Source of the DNA: an uncultured Paracoccaceae bacterium
Lineage (GTDB): Bacteria > Pseudomonadota > Alphaproteobacteria > Rhodobacterales > Rhodobacteraceae
NCBI GenBank assembly: GCA_947500005.1
Contig: CANMQJ010000010.1
Span: forward strand, 62,001-126,000
DNA: 64,000 nt
Reading direction: 5' to 3'
This document shows, piece after piece, positions 19,107-27,659 of this stretch (positions within the stretch are counted from its first letter, which is position 1; every line of letters begins with the position of its first letter). The notes under the pieces were generated by a model, which saw only the letters and a list, made by a program, of their open reading frames with translations, was not told the origin of the DNA and made no database searches. A program made the position numbers and the translations under genes.

Positions 19107-19687
19107 CGGCGGCGCAGATAGACGTAATAGGCGCCGCCACCGCCATGGCTCAGATGCGCGGGGGTGACCTGCAACACGGCCTGTGCAAGCGGCGGGATCG
19201 AAAGCCAATGGGGAACCTGGTTGCGCAGCACGCCGCGCGGGGTGGGGATGGGACCCGGTTCGTCACGATCCTTGCCCTTGCCGGTGATCACCAGAACCAG
19301 TCGCTTGCCCGAGGCCTGTGCCGTCAGGATGAAGCGGACGAGCGCGGGGTGCGCAACATCCACGCGCATCCCGTGCAGGTCGAGCCGCGCCTCGGGCTTC
19401 ATCTTGCCGCGTTTCATCCTTGTATAGGCCTTGCGATCCATCTGCAGCGGCGCGGAGCGGAGTTCCTCCGAAATCGTGGGTTTGAGCCGATGCCCGGATT
19501 CCGGGCGCGCGGCGGCCTGACCCAACTCGAAAGGTTCGATACGCGGTTTCGGACGTTTCGCGGGCGTCGGCTTGGGCAAGGGTTTCTGTCGTGCTTCCTT
19601 GCGCGCCTCGGGGTGCAGACGCTCAGCCCGGGCAGCGACCTTCTGCCACAGCTCCACCTCTTCGGAAGTCAGCTTTCGCCGCGTCAT
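19103..19687 (-). CDS. Smr/MutS2 C-terminal domain protein
   Basis: 194 residues. A Lys/Pro-rich basic N-terminal half (to ~residue 90) leads to a Smr domain with L-D-L-H-G-M near residue 103 and V-L-V-I-T-G-K-G near residue 131, then G-V-L-R-x-x-V-P-x-W-L. Smr domains are nicking nucleases acting on DNA junctions or on mRNA at collided ribosomes (SmrB). It is last in a three-gene (-) operon with mltA and a Tim44-like gene, overlapping mltA by 1 nt. Whether this one cuts DNA or RNA cannot be read here. Confidence 0.92.
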   Translation of the reverse strand: MTRRKLTSEEVELWQKVAARAERLHPEARKEARQKPLPKPTPAKRPKPRIEPFELGQAAARPESGHRLKPTISEELRSAPLQMDRKAYTRMKRGKMKPEARLDLHGMRVDVAHPALVRFILTAQASGKRLVLVITGKGKDRDEPGPIPTPRGVLRNQVPHWLSIPPLAQAVLQVTPAHLSHGGGGAYYVYLRRR

Positions 19688-20730
19688 CAGTATTCTTCCG
19701 GCAACAAAGCATAGGCGCGCTGAATCGGGAGGAGCACAACCATTCGGCCGGGATCGCGCAGACGACCTGCCGCCAGCCCGGCCTCGTCTCCTGTGCCGAA
19801 GAATATGTCGGCGCGCTGCGCGCCTTTGATGGCGGATCCGGTATCCTGCGCGATCATCAGGCGACGGATCGGATCGGCGCCGTCCTTCTCGACCCAGACC
19901 GGAGCGCCAAGCGGGGTGTAAGCCGGATCGACCGCGACGCTTCGATGCGGTGTAACGGAGCGGTTCATGGCACCGAGCGGCCCGTGTTCCGCCGCCACGT
20001 GCCTTACCTCGCGAAAGAAAACATAGGACGGGTTGTGAAACAGCAGTTCCACGCCCTCGATCGGATTGCGGCGCACCCAGTTGCGGATCACCTGTGCGCT
20101 GACCTGGTGCGCGCCATAAATACCGCGCCGAACCAGTTCCACACCGATGGAGCGATAGGGATGCCCGTTCGTGCCGCCATAGCCAACACGTAGGGATCTG
20201 CCATCTGGCAAGCGGATTCGCCCCGAGCCCTGGATCTGGAGAAAGAAGAGCTCGACCGGATCATCGACCCACGCGATTTCCAAACCGCGGTTTTCCATCA
20301 CGCCGCTGGTGAGGATCTCTCTCCGGGTTAACCAGGGGTTCTGCGCCTTTGCCTCGGGGGGCATGCGGTAGAGCGGGTACCGAAAGCGCGATGTCGGAAA
20401 ACGCGAGCCGTCGAGTTCGGGTTCGAAATAGCCGGTGAACAGCGCCTTCTCGCCATTCTCGATCAGCACGGGCCGGAAGAAAAGTTCGAAGAAGGCGCGC
20501 GGATTCTCTCGGCCCTCGGTCTCGGCCACGTTGCAAAGCGCGGTCCAGTCCGGATCGTCGAAATCACGGCAGGTGTTCAGGAAGACGGAAAGGGCCGAGT
20601 CATGGTCATCGTCGGCCCAACCCTCCAGGTCGGCGAAGGTCAGGATGGAATGGGTCGCTTCGGCCTGCGCGCCACCGGCCGAAGTCATGAGGACCCCAGC
20701 CAGAAGGACCGACCGAAGCGCCGCAATCAT
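19687..20730 (-). CDS. mltA: Membrane-bound lytic murein transglycosylase A
   Basis: 347 residues with a signal peptide (about 1-23, ending A-G-G-A-Q-A). It has no lipobox Cys at the cleavage site, so it is probably periplasmic, not lipid-anchored. The MltA barrel contains Q-I-Q-G-S-G-R-I near residue 176. The 3D domain carries Q-D-T-G-S-A-I-K-G, holding the catalytic Asp, near residue 295, followed by A-D-I-F-F-G-T-G. It cleaves peptidoglycan glycan strands to 1,6-anhydro-muropeptides. Its start overlaps the Tim44-like gene by 4 nt. Confidence 0.95.
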   Translation of the reverse strand: MIAALRSVLLAGVLMTSAGGAQAEATHSILTFADLEGWADDDHDSALSVFLNTCRDFDDPDWTALCNVAETEGRENPRAFFELFFRPVLIENGEKALFTGYFEPELDGSRFPTSRFRYPLYRMPPEAKAQNPWLTRREILTSGVMENRGLEIAWVDDPVELFFLQIQGSGRIRLPDGRSLRVGYGGTNGHPYRSIGVELVRRGIYGAHQVSAQVIRNWVRRNPIEGVELLFHNPSYVFFREVRHVAAEHGPLGAMNRSVTPHRSVAVDPAYTPLGAPVWVEKDGADPIRRLMIAQDTGSAIKGAQRADIFFGTGDEAGLAAGRLRDPGRMVVLLPIQRAYALLPEEY

Positions 20731-21383
20731 GCGTCCGTGGCGACAAGAAGCCAGTTGGGGTCGGGGCTGCCCATCACACGGGCAAAGGTCCAGACGTCCT
20801 TCTGGCGTTTGACGGTGTTGGGGCTGCCTTCGACGATGTCGCCGCCGCGATCACGCACGACCGAGGTCAGTTCTCCGACGAAGCGCATCGTGATCTCGGC
20901 CTCGTTGCTGTCCTTGTCGAAACTGGCCGCCACAAGGGCCACTTCGCGGACGCCCACGAATTCGGCCTCGATGCTCAATCCCTGTTCTTCGCGGGTGCGA
21001 ACGACCTCGGCGAAGGTTTCGTACACATCCTCGGCCAGATAGGGGCGGAGTTGTTCGACCTCGCCACGCTCGAAGCTCATCACGATCATCTCGTAGGCCC
21101 CGCGCGCACCCTGCACGAATTCGCTGACGGAGAAGCTGGGCTCCACCCGTTTCATCGCGGCAAGCGTTTCGGCCGTGTCGCTGTCTTCGGACACATGGTC
21201 CGTGATATCGTGGTCGGGGCCACCCTCGATCACCTCGAACTCGGGGCGTCGGCGGTCCGATGACTGTTTCGGCAAAGGCGGTTTCTCATAACCTTCCCGT
21301 GTTCCTAGTACGCTTTTCAGGCGCAGAATCAGGAAGATCGCAATACCGGCCAGCACAAGAAGCTGGAGCAGGGGTGAGTTCAT
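20727..21383 (-). CDS. Tim44/TimA-like domain membrane protein
   Basis: 218 residues from ATG 21383, which has GAGG at proper spacing. An N-terminal transmembrane helix (about 4-20) is followed by an acidic, disordered linker and a C-terminal Tim44-like domain (about 80-218, with F-V-Q-G-A-R-G-A-Y-E-M-I and F-A-R-V-M-G-S-P-D-P-N-W). This is the alphaproteobacterial relative of mitochondrial Tim44 (TimA in Caulobacter), a membrane-tethered protein. It is first in the operon with mltA and smr, so a role in envelope biogenesis is plausible but inferred. Confidence 0.9.
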   Translation of the reverse strand: MNSPLLQLLVLAGIAIFLILRLKSVLGTREGYEKPPLPKQSSDRRRPEFEVIEGGPDHDITDHVSEDSDTAETLAAMKRVEPSFSVSEFVQGARGAYEMIVMSFERGEVEQLRPYLAEDVYETFAEVVRTREEQGLSIEAEFVGVREVALVAASFDKDSNEAEITMRFVGELTSVVRDRGGDIVEGSPNTVKRQKDVWTFARVMGSPDPNWLLVATDA

Positions 21384-21491
21384 TTCATCCTCGTCTCGGG
21401 CCCGGGGCTTTAAAAGCATCCGCTTTCGCTCCTATGTAGGGGCTGGGTGACAGCAAGTCCACCATTCCGCCGTATCGAAAGGACGCACCTG

Positions 21492-22028
21492 ATGTATCTC
21501 TTCCTGGCTTTTCTGCTGGTTCCGATCGTGGAGATCGCCCTGTTCATCCAGGTCGGTGGTCTGATCGGGTTGTGGCCGACGCTGGCCATCGTAGTCCTCA
21601 CGGCGGTTTTGGGCACCTGGTTGGTCCGGACGCAGGGTCGGATGGCCCTGGGGCAGTTGCAACGTGCCTTTTCGGAGCTGGACGACCCGACCGAGCCATT
21701 GGCGCATGGCGCGATGATCCTGTTTTCCGGGGCGCTTCTACTGACGCCGGGTTTCTTCACCGATGCGGTGGGCTTTGCCCTGTTGGTTCCGGGAGTTCGG
21801 GTCGCGGTCTATCGCTATCTGCGCAAGCGCATCCGGGTTACCCAATTCCAGATGGGTGCAGGTGGCCCTGGTATGCGCCCGGGCGGTCCGCATCACGGAG
21901 GCCCACATCATGGCCCGTATGCCGCGGGCGGCCGGGACGACATAATCGAGGGCGAGTATGAAGAGGTGAAACCTCGTCGTGATCCCGAGCGTCCTTCGGG
22001 CTGGGTCGAAGGTCCTGACCGACGCTGA
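21492..22028 (+). CDS. FxsA family membrane protein
   Basis: 178 residues from ATG 21492 with AAAGGA upstream; a longer in-frame form from 21447 adds nothing recognisable. The first ~120 residues match FxsA: Y-L-F-L-A-F-L-L-V-P-I-V-E-I at the start, G-T-W-L-V-R-T-Q-G, and L-L-L-T-P-G-F-F-T-D. FxsA in E. coli interferes with F-plasmid exclusion of phage T7 through PifA binding. The tail is His/Gly/Pro-rich and acidic, as is common. Divergent from the Tim44-like gene (108 bp gap) and upstream of secB. Confidence 0.92.
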   Translation: MYLFLAFLLVPIVEIALFIQVGGLIGLWPTLAIVVLTAVLGTWLVRTQGRMALGQLQRAFSELDDPTEPLAHGAMILFSGALLLTPGFFTDAVGFALLVPGVRVAVYRYLRKRIRVTQFQMGAGGPGMRPGGPHHGGPHHGPYAAGGRDDIIEGEYEEVKPRRDPERPSGWVEGPDRR

Positions 22029-22098
22029 CCTGCGCCATTGAGGTAGTCCGGGCAAGCTGGTAAGCATTGGCGAACTTCATTTTCGGGAGCCAGTTTTC

Positions 22099-22608
22099 AT
22101 GTCCGACACCCAAGCCGGGACCGATACCACCACCGCCACGCCGGAGCAGCAGCCGCAAGTCCAGATGCGCGTTCTGGGACAGTTCATAAGGGACATGTCC
22201 TTTGAAAACGTGATGGCGCAGAAAGGCGCCTCGGGCGATGTGCAGCCCGATGTCAGCGTTCAGGTCAACCTCGACGCCAAGAAGCGCCAGGCTGATCACC
22301 AGTTCGAGGTCGCCATCAAACTCAAGGTCGAATCCAAGGCCAAGGGCATGGATGACGTCCTGTTCCTGTTCGAGATCGATTATTGCGGCATCTTCCACGT
22401 CGAAGGCGTGCCGGAAGAGCAGCTGCATCCCTTCCTGTTGATCGAATGCCCGCGGATGCTGTTCCCCTTCCTGCGCCGCATCGTCAGCGACGTGACCCGC
22501 GATGGGGGCTATCCGCCGCTGAACCTCGACAATATCGATTTCGTCCAGCTCTATCGCAACGAGATCGCACGCCGTCAGGCGCAGCAAGGTCAGCCCGCGC
22601 AGGCATGA
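22099..22608 (+). CDS. secB: Protein-export chaperone SecB
   Basis: 169 residues, typical for alphaproteobacterial SecB. The tetrameric chaperone keeps preproteins unfolded and delivers them to SecA. Recognisable segments are Y-I/I-R-D-M-S-F-E near residue 33 (here F-I-R-D-M-S-F-E), Y-C-G-I-F near residue 94, and L-F-P-F-L-R-R-I-V-S-D-V-T-R-D-G-G-Y-P-P-L near residue 118-140. The gene stands alone on (+), convergent with dnaQ, with a hairpin between them. Confidence 0.97.
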   Translation: MSDTQAGTDTTTATPEQQPQVQMRVLGQFIRDMSFENVMAQKGASGDVQPDVSVQVNLDAKKRQADHQFEVAIKLKVESKAKGMDDVLFLFEIDYCGIFHVEGVPEEQLHPFLLIECPRMLFPFLRRIVSDVTRDGGYPPLNLDNIDFVQLYRNEIARRQAQQGQPAQA

Positions 22609-22613
22609 AGACA

Positions 22614-22644
22614 CGCGCCTGGCCCCCGAACGGGGTCAGGCGCG
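22614..22644. terminator. Strong hairpin between convergent secB and dnaQ
   Basis: A 13-bp stem with one G-T wobble (CGCGCCTGGCCCC / GGGGTCAGGCGCG), 5-nt loop, beginning 6 nt after the secB stop and overlapping the dnaQ stop. No U tract follows on either strand, so it may act with Rho or protect mRNA 3' ends instead of being a full intrinsic terminator. Confidence 0.55.
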
Positions 22645-23361
22645 ATTCCACAGCGCGTTGTCGCCAAGCTTGGCGACAAAGGCCTCATGCGCGACGCGCT
22701 CTGCCTCGGTAAGACGTGACGGCAAGGGATTTGGGCGCGGTGCGGGACGCCAGGTTTGCACCGCTACATCGACAGTCTGGCCTTGCTGTGTGGACAGCGC
22801 AAAATCAGGCTGACGACCGCCGATCAATTCCAGATAGACCTCGGCCAGGATCTCGGAGTCGAGAAGGGCGCCGTGTAGCGTCCGTGCCGAATTGTCGATG
22901 TTGAACCGTCGGCAGAGGGCGTCCAATGTCGCCGGCGCGCCGGGGAACCTTTTTCGTGCCATCGCCAACGTATCGACCGCCTGCTCCATCGGCAGGGACC
23001 GTAGGCCCAACCACCCAAGCTCGGCATTCAGGAATTTCATGTCGAAGGCGGCGTTATGGATCACAAGCCGGGCATCGCCGACGAAATCAAGGAACTTCTG
23101 ACCGATGGCCGAGAACAGCGGCTTGTCCCGCAGGGTGATTGCGCCCGGCGCCGGGTCCTGCGGCGGTTCCAGCAGGTCGCATCCGATACCGTGGACCTGG
23201 AACGCCTCATGCGGCATCCCGCGGCCGGGGTTGATGTATTCGTGAAAGGTTCGGCCGGTGGGCAGGTGGTTATAGAGCTCCAGCGCGCCGATCTCGACGA
23301 TCCGGTCGCCGGTTTCCGGGTCAAAACCGGTGGTTTCGGTGTCCAGAACGATCTCACGCAT
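22636..23361 (-). CDS. dnaQ: DNA polymerase III epsilon subunit (3'-5' exonuclease)
   Basis: 241-residue DEDD-family proofreading exonuclease. Exo I is V-L-D-T-E-T-T-G-F near residue 5, Exo II is H-N-A-A-F-D near residue 98, and the ExoIII-epsilon H-x-x-x-x-D form reads H-G-A-L-L-D-S near residue 162. The C-terminal part beyond ~180 provides the contact to the alpha subunit. It is last in the maf-aroE-coaE-dnaQ operon, overlapping coaE by 8 nt, and sits about 2 kb from the putative origin. Confidence 0.96.
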   Translation of the reverse strand: MREIVLDTETTGFDPETGDRIVEIGALELYNHLPTGRTFHEYINPGRGMPHEAFQVHGIGCDLLEPPQDPAPGAITLRDKPLFSAIGQKFLDFVGDARLVIHNAAFDMKFLNAELGWLGLRSLPMEQAVDTLAMARKRFPGAPATLDALCRRFNIDNSARTLHGALLDSEILAEVYLELIGGRQPDFALSTQQGQTVDVAVQTWRPAPRPNPLPSRLTEAERVAHEAFVAKLGDNALWNRA

Positions 23362-23950
23362 CTTTCTCGATCCCTGCCGTGATCTCTTTCACGATATCCT
23401 GCACCTGCTGACGCGCATGATCGAGCGTATCGGTCACGATCACGAAATCCGCGCGGGCGCATTTTTCCTCGCTCGGCATCTGCTTGGCGCGGATCTGCTC
23501 GAACTGCTCTTCGGTCATGGTTCCACGCGCCATCACGCGGGCCTTTTGCACCTCGTGCGGGACGGTGACGCAGACGACCGCATCCATTGCCTTGTCACCT
23601 CCGGTTTCGAAGAGCAAGGGGATGTCATACACGATGATGTCGGACGTGGCGGATTTGAGAAACTCTGCTCGGTCCATTCCGACGAGGGGATGCACGATCG
23701 CCTCGATCCGTTTCAACGCCGTGGGATCTTCTGCGATGATCCTCTTCAGCTCGGCCCGGTTGACGATTCCGTCAACGACGGCCGTCGGAAAGACCGTGCG
23801 CATGGGCGCGACCGCGGCACCCCCTTTGTCATAGAGGCGATGGACGGCAGCGTCGGCATCCCACAGGGCACAGCCTTCCTCGGCGAACAGGCGCGCCGTC
23901 GTGCTCTTTCCCATCCCGATGGAGCCGGTCAGACCAAGACGGAAACTCAT
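23354..23950 (-). CDS. coaE: Dephospho-CoA kinase
   Basis: 198 residues. It catalyses the last step of coenzyme A synthesis, phosphorylating the 3'-OH of dephospho-CoA with ATP. The P-loop is G-S-I-G-M-G-K-S-T at residues 9-17, and the conserved W-D-A-D (residues ~33-36) and H-P-L-V-G (near 87) segments are present. Overlaps aroE by 4 nt and dnaQ by 8 nt. Confidence 0.96.
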   Translation of the reverse strand: MSFRLGLTGSIGMGKSTTARLFAEEGCALWDADAAVHRLYDKGGAAVAPMRTVFPTAVVDGIVNRAELKRIIAEDPTALKRIEAIVHPLVGMDRAEFLKSATSDIIVYDIPLLFETGGDKAMDAVVCVTVPHEVQKARVMARGTMTEEQFEQIRAKQMPSEEKCARADFVIVTDTLDHARQQVQDIVKEITAGIEKDA

Positions 23951-24780
23951 CGCAGGGCAGCCGCCCGCGTCGCGGCATCAACCTGGGGACGCTCCCCGAA
24001 CCAGCGCTCGAACCCGGGCACGGCCTGATGAAGGAGCATCCCCAGCCCGTCCACGGTGGCGCAGCCCGCCTCTTCGGCGGTCTGAAGCAAACGGGTCTTG
24101 AGCGGAGCGTAGACGAGGTCGGTCACCACGGTATCCGGATGCAGACCGTCAAGCGGGATGCGCAACTCGGGCTTGCCCACCATGCCCAGCGATGTCGTAT
24201 TCACCACCAGGCCCGCGCCTTCGATGATATTGCCGGCCTGCACCCAATCGGCGACAGTCACCCGTTTACCGAAATCCGATTGCAGACGTTCGGCCCGTGC
24301 ACGGGTGCGGTTGGTGATGATGATCTCGGGCACGCCTGCCTCGGCCAGGGCCGAGACCACGGCACGTGCCGCACCGCCAGCCCCCAGAACGACGGCAGTG
24401 CCCGCCTTGGGATCCCACTCCGGCGCGCCCTCCTTCAGGTTGGCCATGAAGCCGTAGCCATCGGTGTTGTCCGCGTGGATCTTGCCATCGGGGCGAAAGA
24501 TCAGAGTGTTCGCCGCACCGATCAGCGTTGCCCGATCCGAGATCTGATCCGCGAGTGCGAGCACGGCCTCCTTGTGGGGAACGGTGATGTTGACACCGAC
24601 GAAGCCGGCCTTGGGCAAGGTACGGATAACGGATTCCAGATCCTCGGGTGCGACATCCATCGGGATGTAGTAGCCGTTCAGCCCATGCGTCACGAGCCAG
24701 TGCCTGTGAATGCGCGGAGATCTGGAATGCGCGACCGGATGGCCGATCACACCGGCCAGAGGAATCCGCAGGTCCGTCAT
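23947..24780 (-). CDS. aroE: Shikimate dehydrogenase
   Basis: 277 residues, NADPH-dependent reduction of 3-dehydroshikimate in the aromatic amino acid pathway. The substrate domain has [10 protein letters not shown] near residue 13 and the catalytic Lys in N-I-T-V-P-H-K near residue 69. N-T-D-G-Y-G-F (Asp) is near residue 104, and the NADP Rossmann loop is L-G-A-G-G-A-A-R-A near residue 132. Overlaps maf and coaE by 4 nt on each side. Confidence 0.96.
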   Translation of the reverse strand: MTDLRIPLAGVIGHPVAHSRSPRIHRHWLVTHGLNGYYIPMDVAPEDLESVIRTLPKAGFVGVNITVPHKEAVLALADQISDRATLIGAANTLIFRPDGKIHADNTDGYGFMANLKEGAPEWDPKAGTAVVLGAGGAARAVVSALAEAGVPEIIITNRTRARAERLQSDFGKRVTVADWVQAGNIIEGAGLVVNTTSLGMVGKPELRIPLDGLHPDTVVTDLVYAPLKTRLLQTAEEAGCATVDGLGMLLHQAVPGFERWFGERPQVDAATRAAALR

Positions 24781-25376
24781 TGTTCGATCACTCCCCGAAG
24801 GCTCAAATAATTGAGCAATTCCAACAAGGGCATACCCAAAACGTTAAAATAGTCTCCGTCAATGGCCGTGAAGAGGCGAACGCCCTCTTCCTCCAGCTTA
24901 TAGGCGCCGACGGAGTGGCGAATACTCTCCCAGTTGCGGTCCACATAGCCTTCGAGATAGCTGTCAGATGCGTCCCTCATCCTCAACCGTACCTGACCGA
25001 CGTGACGCCAAACCGGTTCGCCCTGCTCATAGATAACGGCCGCCGACAGGAGCATGTGGCGCTTGCCACGCATCGCCCGCAACTGGGCCAGCGCGTCGTC
25101 GAGCGAAGAGGGTTTCGACAGGATCTGACCATCGAAGTCGAGCACCTGGTCGCATCCCATCACCATGGCATCCGGGCGCTTGTCACTGACGCGGCGCGCT
25201 TTCATTTCCGCAAGCGTATCGGCGATGTCGCGAGGGCTGGCGCCCTCGGCGATCAGGGATCGCTTGACGCTTTCTTCATCGACCCTGGGTTTCTCTGTCG
25301 TGAACGGAACCCGGGCCTGGATCAGCAGATCTGCCCTGATGCTGGAACCGGATGCGAGGATGAAGGGGACAGTCAT
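24777..25376 (-). CDS. Maf family nucleotide pyrophosphatase
   Basis: 199 residues from ATG 25376; an upstream extension to 25457 in frame does not fit the family. The N-terminal motif is [14 protein letters not shown], a variant of L-A-S-x-S-x-R-R, with the catalytic Asp in G-C-D-Q-V near residue 72 and the E-S-I-R region around 150. Maf proteins hydrolyse modified or canonical NTPs (dTTP/UTP or m7GTP types) and influence septation. First gene of the operon that reads away from the origin region. Confidence 0.92.
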   Translation of the reverse strand: MTVPFILASGSSIRADLLIQARVPFTTEKPRVDEESVKRSLIAEGASPRDIADTLAEMKARRVSDKRPDAMVMGCDQVLDFDGQILSKPSSLDDALAQLRAMRGKRHMLLSAAVIYEQGEPVWRHVGQVRLRMRDASDSYLEGYVDRNWESIRHSVGAYKLEEEGVRLFTAIDGDYFNVLGMPLLELLNYLSLRGVIEQ

Positions 25377-25570
25377 GGGGATAACCGGGTGTGCAAATGC
25401 GTGACGGGTGTTGCGTCGTTTGTATGAATTTCCGCTTGCCAAGCAAACCCCGGTCAAGCGCCAAAAAACTCGGCCGAGTCGCGCGCTGTCCTTCCAGTGG
25501 GAACAAGAACAACTGCGCTGTTGAGAATAAGCGCGATCCGCGCCGCTTTATCCCGGGATTCGCATCGAGA

Positions 25571-25579
25571 TGTGGAAAA
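25571..25579 (-). promoter_or_regulatory. DnaA box, TTTTCCACA
   Basis: Reads TTTTCCACA on the minus strand, fitting TTWTNCACA. Confidence 0.6.
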
Positions 25580-25632
25580 CACGGATCGCTAAGCGTATGG
25601 TAATTAACGGATTTTTATAGAGAACCCCAGCG

Positions 25633-25641
25633 CGTGGATAA
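25633..25641 (-). promoter_or_regulatory. DnaA box, TTATCCACG (8/9)
   Basis: Reads TTATCCACG on the minus strand; only the last base differs from the consensus. Confidence 0.65.
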
Positions 25642-25663
25642 CACCCTGCCAAGCGTGTTGCCA

Positions 25664-25672
25664 TGTGGATAA
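25664..25672 (-). promoter_or_regulatory. Perfect DnaA box
   Basis: Reads TTATCCACA on the minus strand, identical to the high-affinity consensus. Confidence 0.75.
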
Positions 25673-25689
25673 ACCCCGGGACCAAAATT

Positions 25690-25698
25690 TTATCCACG
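25690..25698 (+). promoter_or_regulatory. DnaA box, TTATCCACG (8/9), plus strand
   Basis: Faces the perfect box 17 nt away in opposite orientation and is immediately followed by a GATTC methylation site (25699-25703). Confidence 0.65.
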
Positions 25699-25781
25699 GA
25701 TTCCAGACTACCTACAAAACCATCATCCTTTTCTCTTATCTTTCTTTTTATTAGTTAAGAGCATCCGAGCTCGAGGATCTC

Positions 25782-26231
25782 ATGACCGACCTGCTGTACA
25801 TCCTCTACCCATGGGTGAAATCTCTGCACGTCATGGCTGTTCTGTCCTGGATGGCCGGGCTGTTCTATCTGCCCCGACTCTTCGTCTATCACGTCGAACG
25901 CGCGGGCGAGGTCGCCGGGGCAAATAAGATATTCGAGACGATGGAACATAAACTGCTTAGGTTCATCATGGCTCCGGCGATGATCGTTGCCTGGATCTGC
26001 GGTTTGTTCATGGTGATCATCCCCGGCATCGTCGACTGGACGATGATCTGGCCTTGGGCCAAGGCGGCCGGGGTGGTGGCGATGACCTGGTTCCATTTCT
26101 GGCTGGGAAGCCGGCGCAAGGATTTCGTCGAAGGTCGAAACACCCTGACCGGACGCCAGTACCGTCTGATGAACGAGGTGCCGACGCTGTTGATGGTGAT
26201 TATCGTCGTCTCGGTCATCGTGAAATTCTGA
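25782..26231 (+). CDS. hemJ: Protoporphyrinogen oxidase HemJ
   Basis: 149-residue membrane protein with four helices, the heme-biosynthetic enzyme that oxidises protoporphyrinogen IX to protoporphyrin IX in most alphaproteobacteria. The essential His is in the first helix (W-V-K-S-L-H-V-M, His16). The L-P-R-L-F-V-Y-H segment, the second conserved His in W-F-H-F-W-L near residue 105 and the N-E-V-P-T-L-L-M motif near the C-terminus are all present. First gene rightwards of the origin, about 50 bp from the AT-rich tract. Confidence 0.95.
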   Translation: MTDLLYILYPWVKSLHVMAVLSWMAGLFYLPRLFVYHVERAGEVAGANKIFETMEHKLLRFIMAPAMIVAWICGLFMVIIPGIVDWTMIWPWAKAAGVVAMTWFHFWLGSRRKDFVEGRNTLTGRQYRLMNEVPTLLMVIIVVSVIVKF

Positions 26232-26358
26232 TACCGGGTTTGACTCGCGCCCTCTGCTCGCCTATCTAGGCGGTCAACGGCCCGTCCGGGTCGCGACTCT
26301 CCGATTGCATCTCTTCTTGCCCATGCCGCAGCTTCCCGCGGCCACAGGACCGTTCACC

Positions 26359-27630
26359 ATGTCTACCGAAGTTCTGAATCTCTCCGATCTCAAGGCGAAA
26401 AGCCCAAAGGATCTTCTGGCGATGGCCGAAGAGCTGGAGATCGAAAACGCCTCGACCATGCGCAAGGGCGAAATGATGTTCCAGATCCTGCGCGAACGCG
26501 CGGATGAAGGCTGGGAGATCGCGGGCGATGGCGTGCTGGAGGTGTTGCAGGACGGGTTCGGCTTCCTTCGGTCGACCGAGGCGAACTACCTTCCGGGTCC
26601 CGACGATATCTATGTCTCGCCCGAGATGATCCGCCTGTACTCCTTGCGCACGGGTGACACGGTCGAGGGTCAGATCAAGGCACCGCTGGATAACGAGCGT
26701 TACTTTGCGCTGGTCGACGTCAAGCAGATCAATTTCGAAGATCCCGAGAAGGCCCGGCACAAGGTCGCTTTTGACAATCTGACGCCTCTCTATCCCGACG
26801 AACGTCTGAAAATGGAGATCGAGGATCCGACCATCAAGGACAAGTCGGCGCGTGTGATCGACCTGGTATCGCCGATCGGCAAGGGACAGCGATCCCTGAT
26901 CGTGGCGCCGCCCCGGACCGGTAAGACGGTCATCCTGCAGAATATCGCGCATTCGATCGCTCAGAACCATCCTGAATGCTACCTGATCGTGCTCCTCATC
27001 GACGAACGGCCCGAGGAAGTCACGGACATGCAGCGCTCGGTGAAAGGTGAGGTCGTCTCCTCGACCTTTGACGAGCCGGCAGCTCGGCACGTGGCCGTGT
27101 CTGAAATGGTGATCGAAAAGGCGAAGCGGCTTGTCGAACATAAGCGAGATGTTGTTATTCTCCTCGACTCGATCACAAGACTTGGTAGGGCGTTCAACAC
27201 CGTTGTCCCGTCTTCGGGCAAGGTTTTGACCGGTGGCGTGGACGCGAACGCTCTTCAGCGTCCCAAGCGGTTCTTTGGCGCTGCCCGGAATATCGAGGAA
27301 GGTGGATCGCTCACCATTATCGCGACAGCTCTGATCGACACCGGCAGCCGCATGGACGAGGTGATTTTCGAAGAGTTCAAGGGTACCGGTAACTCCGAGA
27401 TCGTGCTTGACCGCAAGATCGCGGACAAGCGTGTCTTCCCCGCGATGGACATCCTCAAGTCCGGAACCCGGAAAGAGGACTTGTTGGTGAACAAGGGCGA
27501 TCTGGCAAAAACCTTTGTTCTTCGCCGTATCCTGAACCCAATGGGCACCACGGATGCGATCGAGTTCCTCCTGTCGAAGCTGAAACAGACCAAGACGAAT
27601 TCTGAATTCTTCGACTCGATGAACACCTGA
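26359..27630 (+). CDS. rho: Transcription termination factor Rho
   Basis: 423-residue hexameric RNA helicase. ATG 26359 gives [16 protein letters not shown], the family start. The N-terminal helix bundle and OSD RNA-binding domain carry D-G-F-G-F-L-R. Walker A is P-P-R-T-G-K-T-V near residue 179, Walker B ends in [10 protein letters not shown] near residue 260, and the R-loop/Q-loop segments follow. It releases RNA from RNA polymerase at Rho-dependent sites. The 127 bp between hemJ and rho contains no recognised autoregulatory hairpin. Confidence 0.97.
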   Translation: MSTEVLNLSDLKAKSPKDLLAMAEELEIENASTMRKGEMMFQILRERADEGWEIAGDGVLEVLQDGFGFLRSTEANYLPGPDDIYVSPEMIRLYSLRTGDTVEGQIKAPLDNERYFALVDVKQINFEDPEKARHKVAFDNLTPLYPDERLKMEIEDPTIKDKSARVIDLVSPIGKGQRSLIVAPPRTGKTVILQNIAHSIAQNHPECYLIVLLIDERPEEVTDMQRSVKGEVVSSTFDEPAARHVAVSEMVIEKAKRLVEHKRDVVILLDSITRLGRAFNTVVPSSGKVLTGGVDANALQRPKRFFGAARNIEEGGSLTIIATALIDTGSRMDEVIFEEFKGTGNSEIVLDRKIADKRVFPAMDILKSGTRKEDLLVNKGDLAKTFVLRRILNPMGTTDAIEFLLSKLKQTKTNSEFFDSMNT

Positions 27631-27659
27631 CCCGCCTCCGCATGTCGTGAGGTAGACCT

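Larger units (their letters stand above)
25377..25781. other. oriC: Putative chromosomal replication origin (oriC)
   Basis: 405 bp without a gene, between divergent maf (-) and hemJ (+). It holds four DnaA-box matches within 128 bp: TGTGGAAAA 25571-25579, CGTGGATAA 25633-25641, TGTGGATAA 25664-25672 (perfect) and TTATCCACG 25690-25698. An 81% AT tract lies at 25729-25760, a candidate unwinding element. Two GANTC (CcrM) sites are at 25557-25561 and 25699-25703. Neighbours maf-aroE-coaE-dnaQ on one side and rho-mnmE-mnmG-rsmG-parAB on the other are the classic alphaproteobacterial origin context. dnaA, hemE and the DUF299 gene seen beside other origins are not here. Confidence 0.8.

Noticed and set aside
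25543..25552. Fifth DnaA box at TTATCCCGG
   Set aside because: Only the first six bases match; the last three differ from TTATNCACA.
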